The notes beneath the pieces are model-generated. The model searched no databases. It was not told the DNA's origin and was given only the letters and a program-made list of their open reading frames with translations. The position numbers and the translations under genes are program-made. From Bacteroidota bacterium (lineage in GTDB: Bacteria > Bacteroidota > Bacteroidia > Bacteroidales > PUMT01), in assembly GCA_003554865.1 (NCBI GenBank), contig PWHJ01000201.1, positions 1-56,640 on the forward strand: 56,640 bases of DNA, written 5' to 3'. Numbering within the stretch: position 1 is the stretch's first letter; every line of letters starts with the position of its first letter. Positions 27,032 through 35,882 of this stretch are shown here, piece by piece.

Positions 27032-27349
27032 ATTTAAAATTTTGTAAATTGAGCATTAGTTTCATTATTAGTCATTTACCGCTGAAATTTAAAACCGGAA
27101 TATCTGCGATACATTTCAACATACTTTTACCGACTTTAAAAATGCAATTATAATATATCTTGAAAAACTAAACAATTAATTAAAGCATATTTACAAAAGC
27201 TGCCTTGCTTAACCCGTTAAAAACAGTTGCACCGGGAAATTCCCCGGCTCTGGAATATTGCATAATGATGCAATTTTTAATCTGTGATAAATTGAAAAGT
27301 TTAGCATTTTGCTTAGCTTAGCAATCTGAAAGAATTAATTTCACTTTTT
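27032..27349. other. AbgT-nnr divergent intergenic region
   Basis: About 320 A/T-rich bases. One clear hairpin, ATTGCAT (27257-27263) with ATGCAAT (27268-27274) followed by TTTT, could be a weak terminator or operator. No gene and no confident TAnnTTTG box was found. Confidence 0.5.
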
Positions 27350-27384
27350 TAATGAACCCCCGTGAGCTAAAGCTCACAAAATAA
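27350..27384 (+). repeat. Dispersed element, copy C (leader of nnr)
   Basis: ATGAACCCCCGTGAGC matches the core of copies A and B. Here it continues as a perfect hairpin GTGAGCTAAAGCTCAC and then ACAAAATAATA. It ends about 8 bases before the nnr start codon and so lies in the mRNA leader. Confidence 0.7.
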
Positions 27385-27391
27385 TATACTA

Positions 27392-28927
27392 ATGAAGGTC
27401 CTCACCGTAAAGCAGATTCGTCAGGCTGATGCCTACACGATTGAGCACGAGCCTGTAAAATCGATAGATTTGATGGAGCGTGCCTCAGCTGCGGCATCAG
27501 ATTGGATATTCAATACTTTCGGAAAAAGCAAAAAACTATGCTTTTTTGCCGGTCCCGGCAACAATGGGGGAGATGGACTGGCTATGGCACGCATACTTTC
27601 TGAAAGGGATATTGAGGTTGCCGTCTTTATGCTGAGCCCTGCTTCGAGGTTATCTGAGGATGCATCTGTTAACCTTCAAAGACTTGGCGATACAGGAAGG
27701 GTAGAGGTCAAATGGCTGGCCGGTGAGGAGGATTTCCCGGCTGAATGCAAAAATTGCATTATTGTTGACGCTATGTTCGGCTCCGGTCTAACAAGACCGA
27801 TTGAGGGAAAACCTGCAGGGATAGTAAAAAAGATCAATGATTCTCAGGCGATTGTCGTTTCTGTTGACATTCCTTCGGGTTTATTTGGTGAGGACAACAG
27901 AGATAACACTCCCGAAACAATTGTAAGGGCCGATTATACCCTCTCTTTTCAGTTTCCCAAGCTTGCTTTCTTTTTCCCCGAGAACAACCCCTATACAGGA
28001 GAGTGGCATGTTTTGCCGATAGGGTTGCATCCGAATTTTATTGAAAGTGTTGAGACTCCTTATTATTTTGTCACTGCCGGTTTTTTCTCAGGGCAAATTA
28101 AATGCAGAAACAAGTTTGCCCATAAGGGAGATTTTGGTCATTCTCTTATTATTTCCGGCAGTTACGGGAAGATGGGTGCGGCTGTTTTAGCGGTAAAAGC
28201 CTGTCTTAGAGCAGGCTCCGGACTTGTTACCGCCCATGTACCTCAAAAAGGAATTGAAATAATACAAACCTCTGTACCTGAGGCGATGACCAGTGCAGAT
28301 AAATCACCTGTCGTTTTTACCGGAATTACCGATCCGGCCGGATATACATCAATTGCAGCAGGTCCGGGGATAGGTCAATCAAAGGACACCTGCGATGGAC
28401 TGAGATCGTTGCTGAAGGGGTACGATCGACCGATGGTGCTTGATGCCGATGCACTTAATATTCTCTCGGCAAATAAAGAATTGTTGAAAATGCTTCCGCC
28501 CGCCAGTATCCTGACACCACACCCGAAAGAGTTTGACAGGATGGCAGGCAACAGTGGCACCGGTTATGAAAGACATCTTAAACAAATCGATTTTTCCCGG
28601 CGTTACGGAGTTTACATTGTCCTGAAAGGAGGTTATACCTCTGTTTCCACCCCGGAGGGGCATTGTTACTTTAATTCAACCGGAAATCCCGGTATGGCAA
28701 CAGCAGGAAGCGGTGATGTATTAACGGGAATTATTGTATCTTTGCTGAGTCAGGGTTACTCTCCCGATATTGCTGCCAAGTTGGGAGTGTATATTCATGG
28801 GCTTGCCGGAGATATCGCAGCCGGCAGCTTGTCGCAGGAGTCTATGATTGCCGGGGATATTATAGATGAGATAGGGTGTGGGTTTAAAAAAATAAAAAAT
28901 TATTTAAGCCATGATAAGATCTTTTAA
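27392..28927 (+). CDS. nnr: Bifunctional NAD(P)H-hydrate repair enzyme (epimerase / ADP-dependent dehydratase)
   Basis: 511 residues. The N-terminal YjeF/NnrE epimerase domain (about 1-215) has AGPGNNGGDGLAMARIL and IVVSVDIPSGL. The C-terminal NnrD dehydratase domain (about 225-505) has AAGPGIGQS, LDADALNIL, LTPHPKEFDRM and NPGMATAGSGDVLTGI. It repairs hydrated NADH and NADPH. Its 3' end overlaps the DUF4831 gene by 17 bases, so the two are co-transcribed. Confidence 0.96.
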   Translation: MKVLTVKQIRQADAYTIEHEPVKSIDLMERASAAASDWIFNTFGKSKKLCFFAGPGNNGGDGLAMARILSERDIEVAVFMLSPASRLSEDASVNLQRLGDTGRVEVKWLAGEEDFPAECKNCIIVDAMFGSGLTRPIEGKPAGIVKKINDSQAIVVSVDIPSGLFGEDNRDNTPETIVRADYTLSFQFPKLAFFFPENNPYTGEWHVLPIGLHPNFIESVETPYYFVTAGFFSGQIKCRNKFAHKGDFGHSLIISGSYGKMGAAVLAVKACLRAGSGLVTAHVPQKGIEIIQTSVPEAMTSADKSPVVFTGITDPAGYTSIAAGPGIGQSKDTCDGLRSLLKGYDRPMVLDADALNILSANKELLKMLPPASILTPHPKEFDRMAGNSGTGYERHLKQIDFSRRYGVYIVLKGGYTSVSTPEGHCYFNSTGNPGMATAGSGDVLTGIIVSLLSQGYSPDIAAKLGVYIHGLAGDIAAGSLSQESMIAGDIIDEIGCGFKKIKNYLSHDKIF

Positions 28928-30053
28928 TTTTCTGATTGTAGCGGGATTGATCCTTGCATACGGATGTGCAGCTCCCAAGGAAGTTGAGCGTTTTACCTCA
29001 ACCGAAAGAGTTGACACAGCAGATAAGCCCGATGAATATACATTGGTTTACTGGCTGCCGAGAACCACTGTCAGGGTTCACATAACGGCGAAGGAGGTTA
29101 TTACCAAAAGCGGTCCCTACAGCCAGTACGCCGGAGAATATCTTGGACTTGAAGATGTTCCCCGGGAGGACGTTAGTAAATGGTACATTGAAAACGCGGA
29201 ACTCAAATATTATCAGGAATCTGATCCCGATCATTGTTATATGCTGCATACAAATCAGGAACATGTTAAATCTTATTTTCACCTTACCGGGGAAGGCTTT
29301 ATTCTGCCTATGACAAGTAATCATACTCCGTCACTGGAACCGGGAGGGTTTATCGAAAAGGCGGAAAAGCCTGAATTTTATTTTACGGATCGGTCGATGG
29401 AGATGGACATTGTTGAGGAAACCCGTAAAGTGATGAAAATGGAACAAAGGGATACGGCTTTTGTTAATGTACCGGTAATTGAAACTTATACAGTTACAAG
29501 AACTCCTCAGGAAAAAGCAGAAAGTGCCGCGGAATTTATAATGGACTTAAGGGAAAAACGGTATGATCTGATTTCAGGTTATCTTGAAATGTTTCCCGAG
29601 GGTAAGGCAATGGAGTCTGCCCTTGATGAGTTTGCCAGGCTGGAGGAGGAATATATATCTTTGTTTACCGGAAAATCTTTTACCCGCACGCACGAATATG
29701 TTTTTGAATTTACACCGGCCGGACCCGAAGAAGACGAGGAGGTTGAAAGAAAGATCCTGTTCCGTCTTTCCGATTCCGGCAAAATACTCCCTGCCGAAGA
29801 TATGAGCGGTAATCCCGTTGTACTTGAACTTGAGCCGGAGGGGAAAACAGATGCACTTGATTTCCTGGGTATGCGCGAAGGTAAAGACAGGTTTATTCAC
29901 AGGGTCCCCGATGCGGCTACCGTAAGACTGATGGATGGTGATAAACCCCTGCTCAAAAAGAGAATACTTGTGGGACAATACGGCAGGATCATATCTGTTC
30001 CCCCGGATTTTTTATTTAATGCAACTCCAGCCAATCATCGGCAGACAAAATAA
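28911..30053 (+). CDS. DUF4831 family lipoprotein
   Basis: 380 residues. Lipoprotein signal with lipobox AYGC (C19), so exported and lipid-anchored. The body matches the DUF4831 family of Bacteroidota: TLVYWLPRTTVRVHITAKE, then GPYSQYAGEYLGL, RDTAFVNVPVI and a helical EKAESAAEFIMDLREKRYDL. Function unknown. The last codons (NHRQTK and stop) fall in the first unit of the repeat array at 30040-30234. Confidence 0.85.
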   Translation: MIRSFNFLIVAGLILAYGCAAPKEVERFTSTERVDTADKPDEYTLVYWLPRTTVRVHITAKEVITKSGPYSQYAGEYLGLEDVPREDVSKWYIENAELKYYQESDPDHCYMLHTNQEHVKSYFHLTGEGFILPMTSNHTPSLEPGGFIEKAEKPEFYFTDRSMEMDIVEETRKVMKMEQRDTAFVNVPVIETYTVTRTPQEKAESAAEFIMDLREKRYDLISGYLEMFPEGKAMESALDEFARLEEEYISLFTGKSFTRTHEYVFEFTPAGPEEDEEVERKILFRLSDSGKILPAEDMSGNPVVLELEPEGKTDALDFLGMREGKDRFIHRVPDAATVRLMDGDKPLLKKRILVGQYGRIISVPPDFLFNATPANHRQTK

Positions 30054-30234
30054 AGTATCAGGGCTGAACCCTCAGATATAGAGCTATTATTCAGCCTGAA
30101 ATGGCCGGATGCCCGCAGACCCGATAAGATAAAAAATACGGGAGTCCCATTCTGCAGGAAATGGTCTTGTGCCGGCAGGCCTTATAAAAGAAAAAAATAT
30201 GAGGGTTCCATACTGCAGGGGATGGCCGGTCACC
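30040..30234 (+). repeat. About 60-bp repeats starting in the DUF4831 gene 3' end
   Basis: Units at 30040-30113 (longer), 30114-30173 and 30174-30234 begin GGCAGAC, CGCAGAC and GGCAGGC, and the last two share AAAAATA, GGGAGTCCCATTCTGCAGG and ATGGTC/ATGGCC blocks. Unit 1 contains the gene's stop. The same start block (GGCAGACAAAATAA) is in the dispersed elements around dnaK, linking the two repeat classes. The array fills the convergent gap to lpxA. Confidence 0.82.
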
Positions 30235-30251
30235 TGTAAGCCTGAGGTTTT

Positions 30252-31058
30252 CTAGAGTTCATCTTCCTCTTCTTCTGATCCTACTGCGCAACTTTTTATT
30301 ATACCTCTCTCGGATGTGCGTATGAAGTTAATTATTTTGTCCCTTTCGGGTGAGGCGGGGATTGCTTCCTCCACTTTTTTAATTGCATTTGTAGTGTTCA
30401 GCCCCTTTTGGTATATTATACGGTAAGTGTCATTTATGTTGTAGATTATATCTGCAGAAAAATTACGCCGCCTCAGTCCTACCGAATTTATACCAATATA
30501 GGAGAGAGGATCCTTTGAGGCTTTTATGTAAGGCGGCACATCTTTTCGTATTTTTGATGTACCCCCTATCATAGAATGTGCCCCTATTTTGGAAAACTGA
30601 TGAACTGCCGTCATACCTCCGATTATAACATGCTCCTCAACTTCAACTTCCCCGGCCAGTCCCACATAGTTTACCAGTATGCAGTAGTCGCCTATAAAAC
30701 AATCATGAGCTACATGTACATACGCCATCAGAAGGCAATTGTTTCCAACCTGGGTTTTACCCCTGGAAGCGGTACCCCTGTTTACTGTTACACATTCGCG
30801 AATAATTGTGTTGTCTCCTATCTGGGCTATTGAATTTTCTCCTTTGAATTTAAGATCCTGAGGTACTGCAGAAATTACAGCGCCGGGGAATATTTTGCAA
30901 TTTTTTCCTATGCGCGCGCCATCCATAATCGTCACATTTGGTCCTACCCAGGTTCCTTCCCCGATTTCAACATCGGCAGAGATGGTTGAAAAAGGTTCTA
31001 CAATGACATTTTTCCCCAGTTTAGCATCTGGATGTATTGATTTTAATTCTTTATGCAT
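30252..31058 (-). CDS. lpxA: UDP-N-acetylglucosamine acyltransferase
   Basis: 268 residues of left-handed beta-helix hexapeptides (VIVEPFSTISADVEIG, AQIGDNTIIRECVTV and others), with the catalytic His in YVHVAHDCFIGDY and a C-terminal helical domain (YRIIYQKGLNTTNAI...). It adds the first acyl chain of lipid A. It lies 54 bases after lpxC-fabZ on the same strand and ends in an acidic SEEEEDEL tail. Confidence 0.96.
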   Translation of the reverse strand: MHKELKSIHPDAKLGKNVIVEPFSTISADVEIGEGTWVGPNVTIMDGARIGKNCKIFPGAVISAVPQDLKFKGENSIAQIGDNTIIRECVTVNRGTASRGKTQVGNNCLLMAYVHVAHDCFIGDYCILVNYVGLAGEVEVEEHVIIGGMTAVHQFSKIGAHSMIGGTSKIRKDVPPYIKASKDPLSYIGINSVGLRRRNFSADIIYNINDTYRIIYQKGLNTTNAIKKVEEAIPASPERDKIINFIRTSERGIIKSCAVGSEEEEDEL

Positions 31059-31112
31059 GAACTGAATTATTATAAATTGCTTATTTTAAGCCGGGTTAAG
31101 CCGGTTTTTGTT

Positions 31113-32540
31113 TTATTTTACACCTTTTTTGGTTGAAGTGGATGCAGTCTCGTTCTTTACAATACGTGCCATGAGCTCGCCTTCCATAACTACTTTGTTT
31201 CCGACAAAAGCCTGGCCGAACATGTGCACAATACCCCTGCGTATAGGGGTTATACTTTCAAGATGGAATATAATGGTGTCGCCTGGTACCACCTTGTGCT
31301 TGAATTTAACCTTGTCAATTTTTAAAAAATAGGTTGAATAATTCTCAGGGTCACTAACTGAATTTAGAGCAAGTATACCCCCAGCCTGAGCCATTGCCTC
31401 GACCTGGAGAACTCCCGGCATAATCGGCTCTTTTGGAAAATGACCGCTAAAAAAGTCTTCGTTCATGGTCACATTTTTCAACCCTACTATACTCTTGTCG
31501 TTCATCTCTATGATTTTGTCTATCAACAGAAAAGGTGGCCGGTGAGGCAGGCAGTTCATTATATCGTTTACATCGTAAAGGGGCGGGTTGTTGGGGTCAA
31601 AGGAAGGTATTGATAATTTGGACTCCTCATGCTTGATCATTTCTTTAACCAGACTGGAAAACTCCGCGTTGGCATAATGACCGGGTCGGGTGGCAAGGAC
31701 TTTCCCTTTAATTGGGCGCCCTATGAGGGCAAGGTCTCCCACCAGGTCAAGAAGTTTGTGGCGGGCCGGTTCATTGCTGAAGTAAAGCTCGAGGTTGTTG
31801 AGTACACCTTCGGGTTTTCTGCGTATACGGGGCTTTTTAAATAAATCGGCTATTCTGTCAAGCTCTTCCTGGGGCACTTCTTTTTCCAGTATTACAATGG
31901 CATTGTCAAGATCCCCGCCTTTTATAAGATTGTTTTTCAAAAGGAATTCAAGCTCGTGGAAGAATACAAAGGTGCGGCATGCGGCAATCTCTTCTTCAAA
32001 ATCCGTAAGTTTGTGAAGAGTTGCATATTGATTTCCAAGCACTTTTGAATTATAGTCGATCAGCACATTTACTGAAAGCTTGTCATCGGGAAATGCAACT
32101 ATTTCGACTCCTTTCTTTTCATCTGTGTAGCAGATCTTTTCCTTGATTTCAAAATACTGCTTTTCCTCTTTCTGCTCCTGCAAGCCTGCTTCCCTGAGAG
32201 CTTTTACCATGAATTTGGAGCTGCCGTCAATAATGGGAGTTTCCTCACGGTTTATATCCATTATAACGTTGTCTATTCCCAGTCCGTATAGGGCTGCCAA
32301 AACATGCTCCACAGTTCCTATTTTTACTCCGTTCTCTGACAAGGTGGTACCCCTTGAGGTGTCGGAGACATTTTCTGCGGCGGCGTTTACTGTCGGACTG
32401 CCTTCCAGGTCTATACGCTTAAACTTGTAGCCGGAATTTTCGGGGGCGGGCCTGAATGTAAGCTCAACCTGCTGCCCGGTATGAAGCCCTTTGCCGCTGA
32501 GGGTTATCGGCTTCTTTATAGTTTTTTGATTATCTGACAT
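31113..32540 (-). CDS. lpxC-fabZ: Fused UDP-3-O-acyl-N-acetylglucosamine deacetylase / 3-hydroxyacyl-ACP dehydratase
   Basis: 475 residues. The LpxC part (about 1-300) has zinc/active-site motifs TVEHVLAALYGLGID, then HKLLDLVGDLALIG and RPGH. The FabZ part (about 320-470) has LPHRPPFLLID and GHFPKEPIMPGVLQVEAMAQ with the catalytic His and Glu. The fusion, typical of Bacteroidota, couples lipid A deacetylation with the dehydratase that competes for hydroxyacyl-ACP. It lies between lpxD and lpxA. Confidence 0.97.
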   Translation of the reverse strand: MSDNQKTIKKPITLSGKGLHTGQQVELTFRPAPENSGYKFKRIDLEGSPTVNAAAENVSDTSRGTTLSENGVKIGTVEHVLAALYGLGIDNVIMDINREETPIIDGSSKFMVKALREAGLQEQKEEKQYFEIKEKICYTDEKKGVEIVAFPDDKLSVNVLIDYNSKVLGNQYATLHKLTDFEEEIAACRTFVFFHELEFLLKNNLIKGGDLDNAIVILEKEVPQEELDRIADLFKKPRIRRKPEGVLNNLELYFSNEPARHKLLDLVGDLALIGRPIKGKVLATRPGHYANAEFSSLVKEMIKHEESKLSIPSFDPNNPPLYDVNDIMNCLPHRPPFLLIDKIIEMNDKSIVGLKNVTMNEDFFSGHFPKEPIMPGVLQVEAMAQAGGILALNSVSDPENYSTYFLKIDKVKFKHKVVPGDTIIFHLESITPIRRGIVHMFGQAFVGNKVVMEGELMARIVKNETASTSTKKGVK

Positions 32541-32758
32541 AATATAGATAAGATAACTTTATAAAATAAATTGCCGCAATATACAAAAAATAGAAAAAAA
32601 CAGACAGGCTTTTTTAACGATTTGAAAAATCCTGATAGTTAGCCCGCTGATTATCAGTCGAAAATTGGAAAGGCAAAAAGAATATGGATTGCCTCAAGCT
32701 CAGTTGTCAGCTTGTTTAAACCGGAATAAATTATGAGCAAGTGATTTTTAAATATGTG

Positions 32759-33799
32759 TCATATTTTTTTTTTCAGCTCAGCAATTTCTTTTTCCAGGTT
32801 TTTTATGTAATTGAACATTTCGGGGAGTTTTTTGAACAATACATAAGACCGCTTGTATTCTCCTGCATTCAAACTGGGTGACCCCTGTATTGCTTCTCCC
32901 TCTTTGGTGACATTGGAAGCTATGCCCGATTGGGCGGCTGCCTTAACACCGCCGGCTACGCATAAATGCCCGGATACACCCACCTGGCCCCCGAACATGC
33001 AATTACTGCCTATTTTGGTTGACCCTGCAACTCCGCTTTGAGCCGCCAAAACCGAATTTTCTCCGATTTCAACATTATGGGCTACCTGTATGAGATTGTC
33101 AAGCTTTGCCCCCCGGCGGACCACTGTTGATCCCATCATTGCCCTGTCAATCGAGGTGTTTGCCCCTATTTCCACATTTTCTTCAATAATTACATTCCCC
33201 ACCTGCGGTATCTTTTTGTATTTTTTGTCATTCATGGGAACAAAGCCAAATCCGTCGCTTCCAATTACACAGCCTGCATGAATAATGCAATCTTCTCCAA
33301 TCTTGCAGTCGTGATATATTTTAACACCTGGATGAATTATTGTATTTTTTCCCACAATTACATTTTCGCCGATATAGCACTGTGGATAAATTTTTACATT
33401 GTCCCCGATCACGGAGTTTTCCGAAATCACTGAAAAATGACCTACATAGATGTCTTTACCGACCTTTGCGGCGGGATCAATGAAAGCGGACTTGTCAACA
33501 CCTTTTTTTGAAGGTTTTTGCTGTTCCTTCATCTCCAGCAGCTCCGCTATTGCCTGGTAAGAATTGTCAACTTTAATAAGGGTGCATTTGACTGGTTTTG
33601 CAGGCTCGAAATCTCGATTGACAATAACGACCGATGCATCTGTCTCGTAGATATGTTTTTCATATTTTGGATTTGCAAGAAATGCAAGTGAACCTGGTCC
33701 GCCTTCTTCAATTCTGGATACCTTTGATACCTTTGCTTTGGGATCGCCCACAACTTCTCCATTCAGGTATTCAGCGATCTTTTTAGCAGTAAATTCCAT
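32759..33799 (-). CDS. lpxD: UDP-3-O-(3-hydroxyacyl)glucosamine N-acyltransferase
   Basis: 346 residues from the ATG at 33799, matching the family's usual MEF start; another ATG at 33805 adds two. An N-terminal uridine-binding domain (1-95) is followed by hexapeptide repeats with catalytic-type His residues ([23 protein letters not shown]), VGVSGHLCV and a C-terminal coiled helix. It adds the N-linked acyl chain of lipid A. A TAGCTTTG -7 box is at 33832-33839; 218 non-coding bases separate it from lpxC-fabZ. Confidence 0.96.
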   Translation of the reverse strand: MEFTAKKIAEYLNGEVVGDPKAKVSKVSRIEEGGPGSLAFLANPKYEKHIYETDASVVIVNRDFEPAKPVKCTLIKVDNSYQAIAELLEMKEQQKPSKKGVDKSAFIDPAAKVGKDIYVGHFSVISENSVIGDNVKIYPQCYIGENVIVGKNTIIHPGVKIYHDCKIGEDCIIHAGCVIGSDGFGFVPMNDKKYKKIPQVGNVIIEENVEIGANTSIDRAMMGSTVVRRGAKLDNLIQVAHNVEIGENSVLAAQSGVAGSTKIGSNCMFGGQVGVSGHLCVAGGVKAAAQSGIASNVTKEGEAIQGSPSLNAGEYKRSYVLFKKLPEMFNYIKNLEKEIAELKKKI

Positions 33800-33831
33800 T
33801 TGCATGATATATTATTATTAAAAATTTAATG

Positions 33832-33839
33832 CAAAGCTA
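33832..33839 (-). promoter_or_regulatory. -7 box of the lpxD promoter
   Basis: The minus strand reads TAGCTTTG, an exact TAnnTTTG match, 33 bases before lpxD and just past the HD gene stop. It suggests the lpx genes have their own promoter. Confidence 0.5.
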
Positions 33840-33844
33840 ATACT

Positions 33845-35101
33845 TTAAAATATTTCAATCTCCTTTGGAAAGCAAATAAAATGTTTTTTAACTTTTTTAG
33901 ATAACATCGAAATATTCATCATATCTGATGCTTCCGTTATGTCAGCCAGCTTGCCGTTTTTTTGCAATATACAGATTTTTTCATCCATTCCGCTGTAGGC
34001 ATGATTTGAAATTTCGTCGGAAAACACAAAATAGGATGCTTCATACCTGTCAAAACCCTCTTTTTCCATTACTTTTTTCCTTATCAGCTCAATCTCATCT
34101 TCAGGGAAAGGCTCTTTTTGTATTTTAATTCTGAAAAGCTGCCTGTTTACAAGGTTGCCTGCCAGCTTTGAGAGAACCTTGTCGCTGTGATTTGTCCATG
34201 TTTTAGCCGATGACATTATATCGTCATCGTCAAGCAATGTGTAGAAATGGACAATATCATCGAGGCGTTCAGAATTTTTATTGAGGTGGCTTCGCTCAAT
34301 GCGATTTTTCAGAAAGAACTCCAGCGGGGGCGTTGAAAACAGATGCTCACCGGCCAGTGCCAGCTCCCTGGCTCTTTTAAGTACCATCATAAGCAAATAC
34401 TCGGCTGCCACAACGGTTTTGTGAAAATAGACCTGCCAGTACATGAGGCGTCTTGCGATCAGGAATTTTTCAATCGAATAGATCCCTTTTGCGTCTACCA
34501 CAAGTTTGTCATCATATACATTTAGCATCTTAATAATGCGGTCTGAACCGATAACTCCCTCGGTCACCCCGGTAAAAAAGCTGTCGCGCTTGAGATAATC
34601 AAGCCTGTCCATATCAAGTTGCCCCGATACAAGCTGATGGAGGAATTTCTTGTTGCAGTTGCCATTGAACACCTTCAGGGCCGTATCAAGTGCACCTTTG
34701 TACTGGCGGTTGAGCTTATCCAAAAAAACCGAGGACATATCTTCATGGGTGATACCACGAATAATAGAAAATTCAAGGGCGTGGGAAAACGGACTGTGAC
34801 CTATATCGTGCAGCAAAATAGCAAGTAAAGCGGCTTCTGATTCCTCTTTGCTTATTTCATGACCTTTTTGCCTTATAATTTCGATACCTGATTTCATCAG
34901 GTGAGTGGCTCCCAATGCATGCTGAAAACGGTTATGCGTTGCTCCGGGATATACAAAGTTGGTAAGCCCGAGCTGCTTGATACGCCTTAAGCGTTGAAAG
35001 GCGGGATGCTCAATCAGGTCAAATATAAGTTCGGATGCTATTTCAATAAACCCGTGAACAGGATCATTGATAATTTTTCTTTTATTGGTAAGTTTGTTGC
35101 T
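33845..35101 (-). CDS. HD-domain phosphohydrolase (dGTPase-like)
   Basis: 418 residues from the GTG at 35101; a TTG at 35131 is in frame but gives an unlikely leader. It begins KIINDPVHGFIEI, and has RLRRIKQLG, THNRFQHALGATHLM and the HD pair H99-D100 in LLHDIGHSPFSHALE, the Bacteroidota HD/SAMHD1-like type. Such proteins hydrolyse dNTPs or related phosphates with a metal; the substrate is not known. Divergent from rimP. Confidence 0.9.
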   Translation of the reverse strand, partial: SNKLTNKRKIINDPVHGFIEIASELIFDLIEHPAFQRLRRIKQLGLTNFVYPGATHNRFQHALGATHLMKSGIEIIRQKGHEISKEESEAALLAILLHDIGHSPFSHALEFSIIRGITHEDMSSVFLDKLNRQYKGALDTALKVFNGNCNKKFLHQLVSGQLDMDRLDYLKRDSFFTGVTEGVIGSDRIIKMLNVYDDKLVVDAKGIYSIEKFLIARRLMYWQVYFHKTVVAAEYLLMMVLKRARELALAGEHLFSTPPLEFFLKNRIERSHLNKNSERLDDIVHFYTLLDDDDIMSSAKTWTNHSDKVLSKLAGNLVNRQLFRIKIQKEPFPEDEIELIRKKVMEKEGFDRYEASYFVFSDEISNHAYSGMDEKICILQKNGKLADITEASDMMNISMLSKKVKKHFICFPKEIEIF

Positions 35102-35295
35102 CACAAAAAATAATGGTGTTAGGGTCAGCAAATATTTTCTTAAAACTGGAAACCATATTTAAAGTTTGATGACATTATTGCCCTTAAAGCCAGTTTTTAA
35201 AAAAAGCAAGAATGCCTGTTTCTCAGGCAAAAGTAATGAAGTTTTACCGTTTGAGCACAATATGACAATAAAACTGCTAATTTTCAGCCAAATAT

Positions 35296-35327
35296 TTTGT
35301 GTTTTAAACTATAATTTATTAGTTTTG
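35296..35327 (+). promoter_or_regulatory. Promoter of rimP-nusA-infB
   Basis: TTTG at 35296-35299 and TAGTTTTG at 35320-35327 are spaced by 20 bases, an excellent fit to the Bacteroidota -33/-7 consensus. Transcription would begin near 35334, about 60 bases before rimP. Confidence 0.7.
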
Positions 35328-35354
35328 CAAGTGATTTTAGTGAAGGTGTACATT

Positions 35355-35380
35355 ATAGGGGACCCAAGTCCCCTATTTTT
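35355..35380 (+). promoter_or_regulatory. Perfect hairpin with T tract in the rimP leader
   Basis: ATAGGGGAC (35355-35363) and GTCCCCTAT (35368-35376) pair perfectly around CCAA, followed by TTTT. It lies between the promoter and the rimP start, 18 bases before the ATG, so it can act as an attenuator or as translational control. The rimP-nusA-infB leader in E. coli is also attenuated. Confidence 0.7.
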
Positions 35381-35393
35381 GATTTGATTTTTT

Positions 35394-35852
35394 ATGATTG
35401 ACGAGGGAAAAGTCAGGGAAATTGTTGGAAATCACATTTGTAGCGATATGTTCGTTGTAGATGTGAGGGTTTCCTCCTCTAACAAGATCACGGTCCTTAT
35501 TGACAGGGAAGAGGGTGTAACCATTGATGATTGTGCAAGACTGAACAGGCTGGTTGAAGAAAATCTGGACAGGGATGCTGAAGATTTTGAGCTGGAAATT
35601 TCCTCACCGGGATTGAACGAGCCTTTCAGGGTTGTCCGTCAATACCTTAAGAACAGGGGTGAAGAGGTGGAAGTTCTCACAAAAGAGGGCAAAAAACACA
35701 AGGGAGTACTCAAGGATGTACTCGATAACGGATTTGTTATAGATGAAAAAATAAAAGTAAAAGGCAGCGGTAAGCGTCCTGACACAAAAATAAAAGAAAG
35801 GGAATTTCAGTTTGAATATGTAAAGGCCACCAGGCTTTTTATTGATTTTTGA
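35394..35852 (+). CDS. rimP: Ribosome maturation factor RimP
   Basis: 152 residues. N-terminal domain with VRVSSSNKITVLIDREEGV, the conserved ISSPGLNEPFRV motif, and a C-terminal SH3-like domain. It helps mature the 30S subunit. First gene of rimP-nusA-infB, 30 bases before nusA. Confidence 0.94.
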   Translation: MIDEGKVREIVGNHICSDMFVVDVRVSSSNKITVLIDREEGVTIDDCARLNRLVEENLDRDAEDFELEISSPGLNEPFRVVRQYLKNRGEEVEVLTKEGKKHKGVLKDVLDNGFVIDEKIKVKGSGKRPDTKIKEREFQFEYVKATRLFIDF

Positions 35853-35882
35853 AAGAAAATAAACACATTACATAGGTATAAG

